Assembly (NCBI GenBank): GCA_902531175.1
Contig: CACADE010000003.1
Coordinates: forward strand, 62,001-126,000
Source of the DNA: an uncultured Pelagibacteraceae bacterium
GTDB taxonomy: Bacteria; Pseudomonadota; Alphaproteobacteria; Pelagibacterales; Pelagibacteraceae
Length of the DNA: 64,000 nucleotides
Direction: 5' to 3'
Shown: in pieces, positions 36,618 to 47,220 of the stretch
Layout: each line of letters opens with the position of its first letter
How positions within the stretch are numbered: the first letter of the stretch is position 1
The notes under the pieces: model-generated
Told to the model about the DNA's origin: nothing
What the model saw: the letters and a program-made list of their open reading frames with translations, nothing else
The model's database searches: none
Translations under genes and position numbers: made by a program

Positions 36618-38635
36618 GTATTTTTTCTATTCTCAACTAAACTTTTTACTACACTTGGATCTGCCAAGGTAGTTGTATCACCTAATTGATCATGTTCATT
36701 TGCTGCAATTTTTCTTAGAATTCTTCTCATAATCTTACCTGATCTAGTCTTTGGAAGCCCAGGTGAAAATTGTATTAAATCTGGTGTTGCTATTGGACCA
36801 ATTTGTTTTCTAACCCAAAGTTTTAAATCTCTCTCTAAATCTAAAGTCGACTCTTCACCTACATTTAAGGTTACATAACAATACAAGCCATTACCTTTAA
36901 TATCATGAGGATATCCAACTACAGCAGCTTCCGCTACTTTTGGATGAGCAACAAATGCACTTTCTATTTCGGCAGTTCCAAGATTATGTCCTGAAACAAT
37001 AATTACATCATCAACTCTTCCTGTGATCCAGTAATATCCATCTTTATCTCTTCTACACCCATCTCCTGTAAAATATTTTCCATCAAATTGAGAGAAATAA
37101 GTATCAATAAATCTTTGATGATCACCGTAAACTGTCCGCATCTGCCCGGGCCAAGATTGTGCAATACATAATCGACCCTCAGCTTCTCCTTTTAAAACTT
37201 TTCCATCTTTATTTACTATTACAGGTCTTATTCCATAAAAAGGTTTTGTTGCTGAACCTGGTTTTAAATTTATAGCACCTGTTTGTGGACTAATTAATAT
37301 TCCACCCGTTTCAGTTTGCCACCAAGTATCAACAATCGGACAATTAGAATCTCCGACAGTTTTATAATACCACTCCCAAGCTTCGGGATTGATTGGCTCA
37401 CCTACTGTTCCTAGTAATTTCAATGATTTTCTTGATGTTTTTTTAACAGGCTTATCACCCTCTCTCATTAAAGCTCTTATTGCTGTTGGGGCAGTGTAAA
37501 AAATATTTACTTTATATTTATCGACGATTTGCCACCATCTTGAACTATCAGGGTAAGTTGGAATTCCCTCAAACATTATAGTTGTTGCGCCATTTGATAA
37601 CGGTCCATAAATAATATAGCTATGACCAGTTACCCATCCAATGTCAGCAGTGCACCAATAAATATCTTTAGGTTTATAATTAAAAATATATTGATGTGTC
37701 ATTGACGCATATACCATATATCCACCAGTTGTATGCATCACCCCTTTTGGTTTTCCTGTTGATCCTGATGTATATAAAATAAATAAAGGATCTTCTGCAT
37801 TCATTTCCTCTGGGTCACATTTATTAGATACTTTTTTTGTTAACTCGTGGTACCAAACATCTCTTCTCTCATCCCAATTAATTCTATTGCCTGTTCTTTT
37901 AACAACAACACATTTTTTTACATTTGGGCAGTTTACTAAAGCTTCATCAGCAATTGATTTCAGAGGTATTATTTTTCCACCTCTAACACCTTCATCAGCT
38001 GTAATTAGATAATCAGATTCGCAATCGTTTATTCTTCCAGAAATACTATCAGGAGAAAATCCTCCAAAGATTATTGAATGCACTGCTCCTATTCTTGCAC
38101 AAGCTAACATAGTATATGCAAGTTCTGGTATCATAGTTAAATAAATTGTTACTCTATCACCTTTTTTAACTCCTAATTCTTTAAGACCATTTGCAGCTTT
38201 AGAAACTTCTTTGTGTAATTCTTTATAAGAAATTTTCTTTTGCACCTTTGGATCATCTCCAACCCATATAATCGCAGTTTTATCTTTATTCTTCTTTAAG
38301 TGTCTATCTATACAATTTGCTGATGCATTAAGAGTACCATCATAAAACCATTTTATCTTAACATCCGATTTACTATATTTAACATCTTTAATTTTTGTAT
38401 ATTGCTTTATCCAATTAATTCTTTTTCCTTCTTTTTTCCAGAAGCCATCATTATCTTTTATTGAAGCTTTATATTTTTTTTCGTACTGAGATTTATTAAC
38501 TAGTGCTTTGCTAATCCAATCTTTCTTTGTTTTATATATAAGTTCTTTTTCTTGTTTTGGGGCTAATGACTTTACCTTATTTTTCTTTTTTCTGATTATT
38601 TTTTTCTTTTTTTTTTTAGCTTTTTTTTTTGGCAT
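36614..38635 (-). CDS. acs: Acetyl-CoA synthetase
   Basis: AMP-forming acetate:CoA ligase. The 673 residues contain the adenylation motif [12 protein letters not shown] (about 291-302), WWQTETGG, and [11 protein letters not shown] with the Lys normally controlled by acetylation. The first 37 residues are an additional tail made mostly of Lys ([16 protein letters not shown]); similarity to Acs begins near [16 protein letters not shown]. No other ATG is close to that point, so the tail appears real. With the symporter next door it would allow use of external acetate. Confidence 0.95.
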   Translation of the reverse strand: MPKKKAKKKKKKIIRKKKNKVKSLAPKQEKELIYKTKKDWISKALVNKSQYEKKYKASIKDNDGFWKKEGKRINWIKQYTKIKDVKYSKSDVKIKWFYDGTLNASANCIDRHLKKNKDKTAIIWVGDDPKVQKKISYKELHKEVSKAANGLKELGVKKGDRVTIYLTMIPELAYTMLACARIGAVHSIIFGGFSPDSISGRINDCESDYLITADEGVRGGKIIPLKSIADEALVNCPNVKKCVVVKRTGNRINWDERRDVWYHELTKKVSNKCDPEEMNAEDPLFILYTSGSTGKPKGVMHTTGGYMVYASMTHQYIFNYKPKDIYWCTADIGWVTGHSYIIYGPLSNGATTIMFEGIPTYPDSSRWWQIVDKYKVNIFYTAPTAIRALMREGDKPVKKTSRKSLKLLGTVGEPINPEAWEWYYKTVGDSNCPIVDTWWQTETGGILISPQTGAINLKPGSATKPFYGIRPVIVNKDGKVLKGEAEGRLCIAQSWPGQMRTVYGDHQRFIDTYFSQFDGKYFTGDGCRRDKDGYYWITGRVDDVIIVSGHNLGTAEIESAFVAHPKVAEAAVVGYPHDIKGNGLYCYVTLNVGEESTLDLERDLKLWVRKQIGPIATPDLIQFSPGLPKTRSGKIMRRILRKIAANEHDQLGDTTTLADPSVVKSLVENRKNT

Positions 38636-38649
38636 GAGTTATAAATTTT

Positions 38650-39063
38650 TCAGATACTACCCATCTTCAAAATAATTTTCCAGCATTTAGTGTCAATTGG
38701 CATGACAGACAGTCTGCTTTGTTTTATTAGTGCAATATCTTTTAAACCTTTATTTTTTTTAATGTTTTCAAGAGAAACTGGTGTTTTTAGTTTACTTTTA
38801 TACTTCACTTTTACTGCTACAAATCGCTTATCTTTATCTGTTGGGTCGATAAATGCTGTTTTAATTACTTCAACAATTCCAACGATTTCTTTACCAATAT
38901 TTGAATGGTAAAAAAAACAAAGATCACCCCTCTTCATTTTTTTCAAATTATTTGCTGCTTGATAATTTCTTACACCATCCCAGTCGGCACCTTTTGCACC
39001 AACCTTTAATTGTTTTTCTATCGACCAAACATTTGGCTCTGATTTTAACAACCAATAATTCAT
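38650..39063 (-). CDS. EVE-domain protein (thymocyte nuclear protein 1-like)
   Basis: The 137 residues form a single EVE domain of the PUA-like fold, with NYWLLKSEPNVWS, WDGVRNYQAANNLKKM and FFYHSN motifs. EVE domains bind modified bases in DNA or RNA, so a role in reading nucleic-acid modification is likely, but the ligand is unknown. It starts on the last base of tsaD and precedes acs; the tsaD-EVE-acs order recalls the alphaproteobacterial tsaD-gpsA-YciI-EVE-acs cluster without gpsA and the YciI gene. Confidence 0.9.
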   Translation of the reverse strand: MNYWLLKSEPNVWSIEKQLKVGAKGADWDGVRNYQAANNLKKMKRGDLCFFYHSNIGKEIVGIVEVIKTAFIDPTDKDKRFVAVKVKYKSKLKTPVSLENIKKNKGLKDIALIKQSRLSVMPIDTKCWKIILKMGSI

Positions 39064-40133
39064 TACAAAACTACGCCAGCTCCTTTTAAAAATTTAGCAC
39101 TAGCATCTAGGGCTAATCTTGGACTGGCTTCTAAATCCATATTATCAAATTTCTTTATTTTATATTTTTCTAGACCCACAAATGCGATCATAGCTGCGTT
39201 ATCTCCACATAGTTTAATGTCTGGAAAAATTGTCTTAAAGCCGTTCTCATTACTCACTTCGATTAGTTTTTTTCTTATACCTTTATTTGCCGCAACTCCT
39301 CCCGCAACAACAAAAGATTTTTCTTTAAATGAGTTTTTTAAAAATTCCTCAAAAGCAATTTTAGATTTAATATATAATATATCTTCTATAGTTTTTTGAA
39401 AAGAAGCTGCTAAATCATATTTTTCTTGTTCTGAATTTATATATTTAGTTATTCTTAGTATTGCAGTTTTAAGTCCAGCAAAAGATAAATTACATCCACC
39501 TTTATTTATTATTGGTTTAGGTAATTTAAATTTATTTGGATCACCTTTTTCTGCAAATTTTTCTATCTTTGGACCACCTGGAAATTCTATTCCTAAAAGT
39601 TTTGCAGTTTTGTCAAATGCTTCTCCTAAAGCATCATCAATTGTAGTTCCTAATCTTTTATAACTGCCTAATCCATTCACACTTAAAAATTGACTGTGTC
39701 CACCTGAAATTAACAGAAGTAAATAAGGATAATTAATATTAGTTTGAAGTTTTGGACTTAAAGCATGACCCTCTAGATGATTAACACCAATAAATGGAAC
39801 CTTTAAGGATGATGCGAGTGATTTTGCAAAATTTAAACCAACACTAAGACAAATTATTAAACCAGGTCCAGATGTTGCGGCAACAGCAGATACTTTATCA
39901 AGAGTTATACCGCTTTCATCCAAAGCTTTTTTTGCAATTAAATTAATTTTTTCAACATGTGACCTTGCAGCTAATTCTGGAACAACTCCCCCAAATTCTT
40001 TATGAATGTCAAATTGACTTGAAACTATATTTGATAAAATTTTTGGTGTACCACTTTCGTTATCTTGAATAATTGAAACCGCTGTTTCATCACAACTTGT
40101 CTCAATTCCTAATATTATTGGGCTTTTATTCAT
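39063..40133 (-). CDS. tsaD: tRNA N6-threonylcarbamoyladenosine synthase subunit TsaD
   Basis: Transfers threonylcarbamoyl to A37 of tRNAs reading ANN codons. The 356 residues have the ASKHA-type fold with GIETSCDETAVSI at the start, the metal site HLEGHALSP near 115-120 and GGVAANKGIR. It is divergent from hemC across 58 bases, as in most alphaproteobacteria. Confidence 0.97.
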   Translation of the reverse strand: MNKSPIILGIETSCDETAVSIIQDNESGTPKILSNIVSSQFDIHKEFGGVVPELAARSHVEKINLIAKKALDESGITLDKVSAVAATSGPGLIICLSVGLNFAKSLASSLKVPFIGVNHLEGHALSPKLQTNINYPYLLLLISGGHSQFLSVNGLGSYKRLGTTIDDALGEAFDKTAKLLGIEFPGGPKIEKFAEKGDPNKFKLPKPIINKGGCNLSFAGLKTAILRITKYINSEQEKYDLAASFQKTIEDILYIKSKIAFEEFLKNSFKEKSFVVAGGVAANKGIRKKLIEVSNENGFKTIFPDIKLCGDNAAMIAFVGLEKYKIKKFDNMDLEASPRLALDASAKFLKGAGVVL

Positions 40134-40191
40134 AAATTATTTTTTATAATTAATACAATTAATCTATAAGAATGTAATAAAAATAACTTTT

Positions 40192-41103
40192 ATGAAAAGA
40201 GCTAATCTTGTAATTGGGACACGTGGAAGTAAGTTAGCAATGATTTACGCAGAAAATGTAAAAAAAGAACTAAAAAAATATTATTTTAAAGAGATTGAAT
40301 TAAAAAAAATAGTAACAACAGGAGATCAAAAGCAAGATGAGAGATTATCTGAAATAGGAGGCAAAGGATTATTTTCAAAACAAATTGAAAAAGATTTATT
40401 AAATAAAAATATAGATATTGCAGTACATGCTTTCAAAGATATGCCTACTGAAGAAACTAAAAATCTTTTAACTAATTTTTTTTTAAAAAGAAATTCTCCT
40501 AATGAAATTTTAATAAGTAAAAATGATATAAAATTTGAAGATTTAGAGCCAAACTCTATTATTGGCACATCATCATATAGACGAGAATATCAACTTAAGA
40601 AAAAAAGACCCAACTTAAAATATAAACTTATCAGAGGAAATGTTGATACTAGAGTTCAAAAGTTAGAAAAAGGGGAATATGATGCAATAATTCTCTCAAA
40701 AGCAGGAGTGGATGCTTTAAATTTAAAACATAAAATTTCACAAGAATTTAGTGTTGATGAACTTATACCTTGTGCAGGCCAAGGAATTATAGCAATTCAA
40801 TGCAGAGAAGATGATAATGAAATTAAAAAATTACTTGAAAATATTAATGATCAAGAAACAAGAACTGTCGCAAAAGCAGAAAGAGAGGTCTTAAAAGTTC
40901 TTGAAGGAGATTGTGACACTGCAGTTGGTGTATTTGCAAAATCAAATGGTAATAAAGTAGATCTGTTAACCGAATTGTTTTCTGTTGATGGAAAAAATAG
41001 ATATTTTATAAAAAAAAGTCTTCAAAAAGATAATATTGAGTCGACTAGTAGAATGGTGGGAGAAGAGCTTAAATTAAAATCAAAAGGTTCTTATAAAAAT
41101 TAA
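40192..41103 (+). CDS. hemC: Porphobilinogen deaminase (hydroxymethylbilane synthase)
   Basis: Polymerises four porphobilinogens to hydroxymethylbilane. The 303 residues show GTRGSKLAMIYAE, HAFKDMPTE, GTSSYRREYQLKK and the cofactor-binding Cys in LEGDCDTAVG near 241. Followed after one base by hemD. The product continues through HemD and then HemE encoded at 6866-7867. Confidence 0.97.
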   Translation: MKRANLVIGTRGSKLAMIYAENVKKELKKYYFKEIELKKIVTTGDQKQDERLSEIGGKGLFSKQIEKDLLNKNIDIAVHAFKDMPTEETKNLLTNFFLKRNSPNEILISKNDIKFEDLEPNSIIGTSSYRREYQLKKKRPNLKYKLIRGNVDTRVQKLEKGEYDAIILSKAGVDALNLKHKISQEFSVDELIPCAGQGIIAIQCREDDNEIKKLLENINDQETRTVAKAEREVLKVLEGDCDTAVGVFAKSNGNKVDLLTELFSVDGKNRYFIKKSLQKDNIESTSRMVGEELKLKSKGSYKN

Positions 41104-41104
41104 T

Positions 41105-41803
41105 ATGCATATTTTATTAACAAGACCATTAGATGATAGCAAAGAATTAATTTTAAAATTTACTTCGATGAAACATAAAGTTTCTCATTTACCTTTATTG
41201 CAAATAAAAAAAATAGAAACACAAGAAACAGATTTTAGCCAATTCAAAGGCGTCATTTTCACGAGCGCTAATTCTTTAAAAAATTTAAATATTTCAAAAA
41301 TAGATAAAAGAATAATTTGTTTTTGTGTTGGTCTTGCAACAGAAAGAAAGGCAAAAGAATTAGGTTTTCAAAATATTTTCTGCGCTGAAGGTAACGTAAA
41401 TAATCTTAAAGAATTAATTTTACAAAACTTTGACCCAAAGATTGGACCAATGGCCTACATTAGTGGAGAAATTGTTTCTTATAATCTCGATCAAGACTTA
41501 ATTTCAGAAAACTATGTCATCAAGAGAATTATAAATTATACTGCAATACCAAATGAAAATTTAAGTGACGATTTTTTAAAAGATATTAAATCTTCTGTAC
41601 CAGAAATAGTTTACATATATTCTGAAAATAGCGCGAAGACATTTTTTACGTTAATAAAAAAATATAATTTAGATAATATTTGGATGGAAACTAACCTAAT
41701 GTGTATGGGCGAAAAAGCATCATCAGTATTGAATGACATAAAATGGAAAAAAATTTTTCTTTTTAACCCTGGTGAAGAGGAGTTTTTGCTATATAAAATT
41801 TAA
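41105..41803 (+). CDS. hemD: Uroporphyrinogen-III synthase
   Basis: Closes hydroxymethylbilane with inversion of ring D. HemD is poorly conserved in sequence; the evidence is the LLTRPLDDS start, the FTSANSLKN segment, the YIYSENSAKTF segment in the second domain, the 232-residue length and the position directly behind hemC. Confidence 0.88.
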   Translation: MHILLTRPLDDSKELILKFTSMKHKVSHLPLLQIKKIETQETDFSQFKGVIFTSANSLKNLNISKIDKRIICFCVGLATERKAKELGFQNIFCAEGNVNNLKELILQNFDPKIGPMAYISGEIVSYNLDQDLISENYVIKRIINYTAIPNENLSDDFLKDIKSSVPEIVYIYSENSAKTFFTLIKKYNLDNIWMETNLMCMGEKASSVLNDIKWKKIFLFNPGEEEFLLYKI

Positions 41804-41805
41804 AA

Positions 41806-42891
41806 ATGGACGTTTTAAATAAACTAAATGAATTATTTTTATCTGTTTGGAAGCAAGGAATTCTTGGGGTAGATTTCTTTCAGATAATAGTAGGTCTTGG
41901 AATATTTGTATTATTTTTAATATTTAGAGGTCTAATCAGCAAACTTGTAATAAAAAAATTGGAATTAATTTCAAAAAGAACAACCAATAAATTAGATGAT
42001 ACTTTTGTAAAATCTATGGAAGGTCCTGCTAGGTTTCTTCCAATTGTGCTTGGTGTATTTTTTGCAAGCTATTACATGTCATTTGATAATGAGACTAGGG
42101 GTTTCATAGATAACGTTAACAGAACTTTAATAACAATTTTAATATTTTGGATAATACATCAGATAATTGAGCCTATATCATATATTTTAAGTGGATTAGA
42201 TAAAGTCCTGACAAAAGAATTAATAGGCTGGATTATAAAGTCTCTTAAAATTTTAATTTTTATTTTAGGCGCAGCTGCTGTTCTTGAGTTATGGGGAATT
42301 AAAATTGGACCAATTATTGCAGGGTTAGGTTTATTTGGAGTAGCAGTTGCATTAGGCGCTCAGGATTTATTTAAAAATTTAATCTCCGGAATTTTAGTTT
42401 TAGTTGAAAAAAGATTTAGAATTGGTGATTGGATTAAAGTTGAAGGAGTTATCGAAGGGATTGTTGAAAACATTGGATTCAGATCAACTGTTATAAGAAA
42501 ATTTGATAAATCACTGGCGATTATTCCTAATTTTCAATTTGCAGAAAATGCAGTGATTAATAACACAAGAAAAACTAACTGGGCTATTAGTTGGATAATA
42601 ACTCTTCAATATGACACTACAATTGATCAATTGAAAAAAATAAGGGACGAAATTGAAGATCACATAAATAAAGGTGACGATTATGATCAATCTGTAGGAG
42701 TCGCCGTAAGAATAGATAAGTTTTCAGATAGCTCGATTGATATGTATGTTAGATGTTTTACAAAAACAAATAGTTGGACTAATTATTTACAAGTAAAAGA
42801 AAATTTGGCACTTGAAATAAAAAAAATTGTTGAAGGTAAGGGAGCTGCTTTTGCATTTCCTAGTCAGTCCATCTATGTTGAAAAAAAATGA
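41806..42891 (+). CDS. MscS-family mechanosensitive channel
   Basis: Small-conductance mechanosensitive channel for release of solutes on osmotic downshift. The 361 residues have four or five hydrophobic segments, the pore helix with LGLFGVAVALGAQDLFKNLISG (about 170-191), and the beta domain with RFRIGDWIKVEG and RKFDKSLAIIPN. It follows hemD by 2 bases and overlaps the yggT gene by 4. Confidence 0.93.
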   Translation: MDVLNKLNELFLSVWKQGILGVDFFQIIVGLGIFVLFLIFRGLISKLVIKKLELISKRTTNKLDDTFVKSMEGPARFLPIVLGVFFASYYMSFDNETRGFIDNVNRTLITILIFWIIHQIIEPISYILSGLDKVLTKELIGWIIKSLKILIFILGAAAVLELWGIKIGPIIAGLGLFGVAVALGAQDLFKNLISGILVLVEKRFRIGDWIKVEGVIEGIVENIGFRSTVIRKFDKSLAIIPNFQFAENAVINNTRKTNWAISWIITLQYDTTIDQLKKIRDEIEDHINKGDDYDQSVGVAVRIDKFSDSSIDMYVRCFTKTNSWTNYLQVKENLALEIKKIVEGKGAAFAFPSQSIYVEKK

Positions 42892-43178
42892 TTGCTATAT
42901 TTTATTTAGCTCTTCAAATTTTAAAACTTTATTCATATGTTGTAATCGCTAATGTCGTTATAAGTTGGTTGGTCGCTTTTAATGTACTAAATACAAGTAA
43001 TCGTTTTGTATATTTAATATTAGATTTCACTTATAAAATGACAGAACCGATTTTAATGAGAATTAGAAGATTTTTACCTAACCTAGGTGCTTTTGATATT
43101 TCTCCTATCGTACTTCTTTTGTTGATATGGTTCATAGAAATGTGTATGAAACTCTACATTGCACCACTAATATTTTAA
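42888..43178 (+). CDS. YggT-family membrane protein
   Basis: The 96 residues carry two membrane helices around a central loop with PILMRIRRFLPNLGAFDISPI, the defining YggT pattern with RR, P and DxSPI. The role is not established; relatives are linked with membrane-protein assembly and osmotic tolerance. Overlaps the mscS gene (ATGA) and precedes folD. Confidence 0.9.
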   Translation: MIAIFYLALQILKLYSYVVIANVVISWLVAFNVLNTSNRFVYLILDFTYKMTEPILMRIRRFLPNLGAFDISPIVLLLLIWFIEMCMKLYIAPLIF

Positions 43179-43181
43179 TAA

Positions 43182-44027
43182 ATGATTTTAATTGATGGAA
43201 AAAAAGCTGCTGCTGATTTAAGAGAAGAACTCAAGAAAGAAGTCTTATCTTTAAAAGATAAGCATAATAAAGTACCAGGTTTAACAGTCATATTGATTGG
43301 TGATTTAGCACCTAGTCAAATTTATGTAAGAAATAAAGAGAAATCTGCCAATGAAGTAGGCCTTAAATCAGAGGTGATTAGATACCCTGACAGTATTGAA
43401 GAAAGTGAAGTTTTAAAAAAAATTGATGAACTTAACAATGACGACTCCGTTTCAGGAATTTTAGTTCAGCTTCCACTTCCAAAACATATTGATAAACAAA
43501 AAGTTATAGAGGCAATAATGCCAGAGAAAGATGTAGATGGATTTCATCCCATGAATGTTGGTAATCTGTCGTCAGGTTATGAAAGTTCTATTCCATGCAC
43601 TCCTTTAGGTTGTTATCTATTAATAAAAAAAATCGAACCAAACCTTAATGGGAAAAAGGCTGTAATTGTTGGAAGATCAAATTTAAATGGTAAGCCAATG
43701 ACACAGTTGTTGTTGAAAGAAAATTGCACAGTTACAATTACTCATTCAAAAACAAATGATCTTAAGGGTGAATGTTTAAAAGGTGACATTATAGTTGCTG
43801 CTGTTGGAATTCCTGAGCTTGTGAAAGGTGATTGGGTGAAAAAAGATGCAATTGTTATTGATGTTGGAATTAATAAAACTGAAAACGGCTTAGTTGGCGA
43901 TGTCGCATTTGATGAAGTATCAAAAGTTGCAAAAGCTTTAACTCCAGTTCCAGGTGGAGTTGGACCTATGACTATTGCTTGTTTACTTAAAAATACAATT
44001 GAGTGTTTTAAGAGAGCAAATAAATAA
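43182..44027 (+). CDS. folD: Methylenetetrahydrofolate dehydrogenase / cyclohydrolase FolD
   Basis: Interconverts 5,10-methylene- and 10-formyl-tetrahydrofolate, supplying the C1 units used by PurH and MnmE. The 281 residues show YVRNKEKSANEVGL with the catalytic Lys, QLPLPKHID, VGRSNLNGKP and PVPGGVGPMT. Its stop lies 6 bases from the stop of the convergent ABC permease gene. Confidence 0.97.
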   Translation: MILIDGKKAAADLREELKKEVLSLKDKHNKVPGLTVILIGDLAPSQIYVRNKEKSANEVGLKSEVIRYPDSIEESEVLKKIDELNNDDSVSGILVQLPLPKHIDKQKVIEAIMPEKDVDGFHPMNVGNLSSGYESSIPCTPLGCYLLIKKIEPNLNGKKAVIVGRSNLNGKPMTQLLLKENCTVTITHSKTNDLKGECLKGDIIVAAVGIPELVKGDWVKKDAIVIDVGINKTENGLVGDVAFDEVSKVAKALTPVPGGVGPMTIACLLKNTIECFKRANK

Positions 44028-44033
44028 AATTTA

Positions 44034-46571
44034 TTATTGATTTCTAATTAAAGGGTAAACTTTAGGACTCAAGTATCTAAGATTAGTTAGCATAATTAAA
44101 ATCAAGGTCACAATTCCTATAGAGGCGCCAAGGTAAATAGAAACTATAAAATCAAATTGCCAAACTAATTCAAAAATATTCTCCATAATAAATTTTGATC
44201 CAATCACTGCAAAAAAGATTGCAATTAATATTACTGAAATAAAAATAATTATAAATTCTATCAAAGAGGAAAATAGAATTTCTTTTTTTGAAAAACCTAA
44301 AATCTTAAACACAAGATTTTGGTACTCTTTTACTTTTCCTTGGACCATTATAGCACTTGAGATAACAATCAATCCAATGACAATCGTTACACCAGAAATT
44401 AGAGTTACAGCTATAAAAACTTTATTTAAAACTGCTGTTACTTTATTTAAGTAATCAGCAATTTTTATCATAGATAAACTAGGTAATACTTCTAACATTT
44501 TGGTTTCATCAAAATTATCTGGATTTTTAAACTTAGCAGTTGCTAGATATTCATGAGGAATTTTTTTTGCAAATTGTGGATTAAATAACATGGCAAAATT
44601 AATACTTAGATCACGATAATCAACTTCTCTAAAATTAACTATTTCTCCATCAATTTCTCGACCATAAATATTTAAAGTAAAAATATCCCCCAACTCAATA
44701 TTAAAATCTTTAGCCACTTTTGCATCAAGTGAAATCTGAAGTTGGTTAGGTTTAGATAAATCCCACCATTCTCCTTTTAAAATTGGGTTATCTTTAGGGA
44801 TATTTTCAACCCAAGAAGATCTTCTTTCACTTCCAATTACCCAATAACTATCATTATCTGGTTTAATATAGCTATTTGGATTCACACCATTAATTTTTAC
44901 AATTCCGGAGGAAACCATAGGCACTATTTCAATATTCGCATCAGGATTCATTTTGTAAATACCTTGTTCAAATTTTTCCTTTTCACCTTTTTGAATTCCA
45001 ACAAAAAAATAATCAGGTGCAATATCTGGAATAGACCTTGCAATTTCTCTTTTAAAATTTGTTCCAACTAAGGCTAAAGTTAATAATAAAGTTACACCCA
45101 AACCTAACGACATAATTGTAATAGGCGTGATACTTTTTGTTTGAGTTATATTTTTTATTGATACTTTTAAAGAAATATTTGAACTAAAATTAAACTTTTT
45201 CAGTAAATAAATTATAATTTTTGAAAGTAAAAAAAATACAATTAGACACACAAAAAAAGCAAGAAAATAACCCAAGCTATATGAAGGTCTTTCGGATCCA
45301 AATGTAAACAATAAAACTAAAATTGATAACAAAATAAAACTTAAAATAATTGACTTTTTTGAGTAATAAAATTGCAGGTTTTGGAATACATTTCTAAATA
45401 GGTTTGATGCTCTAACTTGATCAATTGAACTTATTGTTGGTATTGAAAAAATTATAAGAACTAACAAACCTACAATAAATATTTTTATAAAATTAATTAA
45501 AGAGAATTTTGGATAAACATTTAATCCCAACCCATCAGATAAATATTTATCAGCAATTGGTACAATTAAAAAACTTGAGCCATAAGAAATTACAGTAATA
45601 ATAAATAATAATATTAATAATTGAAGATAATAAAGTGTTTTTATATTTCCTGAATAAAATCCTACAGCTTTTCTTACAGCTATAGACATATTGTTCTGGT
45701 TTATAAAAGACAACAATGTATTAGCGATACCTATTCCAGCAATTAACATTGCACTAATTGAAACTAAAGAGAGAAATTGGGAAAAATTATTAATTATCCT
45801 TTTTAAGCCACTTGCTGAATTTTCTGGAAATCTAAGTTTTACTTTTTGGTCATCTTTAAAAATATCTTTGATCTTACTTTCTATTTTTTCTGGATCATCA
45901 CTTGGATTAAATTTTACTTTATACTCATAATTTAAAAAACTACCTATTCCATTTAGTTTTAGTATCTCCAAAGTTTGTTTTCCTGCTAATGCCCAATCTC
46001 CAAAAGCAACAAACCCGCTGACATCAGGCACAGATTTTATAATTCCAACAATTATGAAACTTTGATCTTGTACTTTAACTTTGTCATTTATTTTTATCTT
46101 TAAAGTTTTTGATAAACTTTCATTAATCAAAATTGTTTTGGGTTCCTTTTGCATTCTTTCATAAGCATCTTCTGGTTCATAAACAACTTCACCGTACAAC
46201 GGATATTTTTCATCAACTGTTTTAATTCTTGTAAATATTGATTTATTTTTTTCTCTGCCTGTCGTAGAAAGCATTGTACTGAACTCTATCATTTGTGAGA
46301 TAGTTGAAAATTCCTTTACTTTATTGACTAAATTAAGATCCCCCTGATTACGGTTATAATCGATTTCGAGATCTCCACCTAAAAGAACTTTTGCATTATC
46401 ATTAAGCTCTTTTTTTAAACTATCTTCGATTGTAAAGATGGCACTTAAAATAAAAAGACTGATAAACAGCGTTACAATAATGCTTGAAATTTTTTTATAA
46501 TTTCTGCTTAAATCCTTTAAAGCATACTTGAATATTAAACTTAACTCCGAAGAATTATTTAATTTTTCCAT
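44034..46571 (-). CDS. ABC transporter permease of the YbbP type (FtsX-like domains)
   Basis: Large inner-membrane permease of 845 residues with about ten helices, built as two FtsX-like units (core helices about 265-370 and 715-840) with large extracytoplasmic domains that resemble MacB-type periplasmic regions. Such proteins usually do not move small solutes but act on lipoproteins or peptides in the periplasm. The gene overlaps the ATPase gene by 17 bases. The arrangement permease-ATPase-divergent tesA equals ybbP-ybbA-tesA in E. coli. Confidence 0.9.
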   Translation of the reverse strand: MEKLNNSSELSLIFKYALKDLSRNYKKISSIIVTLFISLFILSAIFTIEDSLKKELNDNAKVLLGGDLEIDYNRNQGDLNLVNKVKEFSTISQMIEFSTMLSTTGREKNKSIFTRIKTVDEKYPLYGEVVYEPEDAYERMQKEPKTILINESLSKTLKIKINDKVKVQDQSFIIVGIIKSVPDVSGFVAFGDWALAGKQTLEILKLNGIGSFLNYEYKVKFNPSDDPEKIESKIKDIFKDDQKVKLRFPENSASGLKRIINNFSQFLSLVSISAMLIAGIGIANTLLSFINQNNMSIAVRKAVGFYSGNIKTLYYLQLLILLFIITVISYGSSFLIVPIADKYLSDGLGLNVYPKFSLINFIKIFIVGLLVLIIFSIPTISSIDQVRASNLFRNVFQNLQFYYSKKSIILSFILLSILVLLFTFGSERPSYSLGYFLAFFVCLIVFFLLSKIIIYLLKKFNFSSNISLKVSIKNITQTKSITPITIMSLGLGVTLLLTLALVGTNFKREIARSIPDIAPDYFFVGIQKGEKEKFEQGIYKMNPDANIEIVPMVSSGIVKINGVNPNSYIKPDNDSYWVIGSERRSSWVENIPKDNPILKGEWWDLSKPNQLQISLDAKVAKDFNIELGDIFTLNIYGREIDGEIVNFREVDYRDLSINFAMLFNPQFAKKIPHEYLATAKFKNPDNFDETKMLEVLPSLSMIKIADYLNKVTAVLNKVFIAVTLISGVTIVIGLIVISSAIMVQGKVKEYQNLVFKILGFSKKEILFSSLIEFIIIFISVILIAIFFAVIGSKFIMENIFELVWQFDFIVSIYLGASIGIVTLILIMLTNLRYLSPKVYPLIRNQ

Positions 46572-47220
46572 CTTTGATTTTAATTTTTCGTTTTGCTTTG
46601 TCTGCTAATTTTGGATCATGTGTGACCATTATTAAAGAAGACCCTTCTTCTTTGACGTATTTAAATAAAATTTCAGAGATCATTATTGAGTTTTCGGTAT
46701 CTAGATTACCAGTTGGTTCATCAGCTAAAATCAAATCTGGTTTCATTGCAATAGCTCTAGCAATCGCCACACGTTGTTGCTCTCCGCCAGATAATTGACT
46801 TGGAAGATTATTGAATCTATGTTTTAGACCAAATCGATCTAATAAACTTTTTGCTTCTTTCTCTGGATTTTTAAATTCATTAAGTTCAAGTGTTAAAGCT
46901 ACATTTTCAACAGCTGTATAATTTGGAATTAAATAGAAAGATTGAAATATAATTCCTATATTTTGCTTTCTAATTTCAGATACTTCGTCTTCATTAAGAT
47001 TTGTTATTTCCCTGTCTTGAAATATAATTTTCCCTGAGGTTGGACGTTCTAGTCCACCAATAAGCATAATCAAGCTTGTTTTTCCTGACCCACTTTCTCC
47101 AACCACAGATACAGTTTCTTTTTTTTTTATAGTTAAATCAATATTTTTTAAAACATTGATATTGTCCTTCCCAGTTTGGTATTTGAGATTTATTTTTTTT
47201 AATTTAAGAAGTGTGTTCAT
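46555..47220 (-). CDS. ABC transporter ATP-binding protein of the YbbA/LolD type
   Basis: ATPase partner of the YbbP-type permease. I start at ATG 47220 (MNTLLKLKKIN, 221 residues); the longer frame to 47268 would overlap tesA and adds nothing conserved. Walker A GESGSGKTS, signature LSGGEQQR and Walker B LILADEPTGNLD are all present. The start codon shares two bases with that of tesA on the other strand. Confidence 0.93.
   Translation of the reverse strand: MNTLLKLKKINLKYQTGKDNINVLKNIDLTIKKKETVSVVGESGSGKTSLIMLIGGLERPTSGKIIFQDREITNLNEDEVSEIRKQNIGIIFQSFYLIPNYTAVENVALTLELNEFKNPEKEAKSLLDRFGLKHRFNNLPSQLSGGEQQRVAIARAIAMKPDLILADEPTGNLDTENSIMISEILFKYVKEEGSSLIMVTHDPKLADKAKRKIKIKDGKIK

Noticed and set aside
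38575-38635. Possible frameshift at the A-rich start of acs
   Set aside because: The reading frame stays open from ATG through the whole Acs domain; a poly-Lys tail in frame is simpler than a compensated error, though read data should be checked.
41105-41803. hemD gene as an unknown protein because of low conservation
   Set aside because: Position directly after hemC, length and segment pattern fit HemD, which is known to diverge widely.
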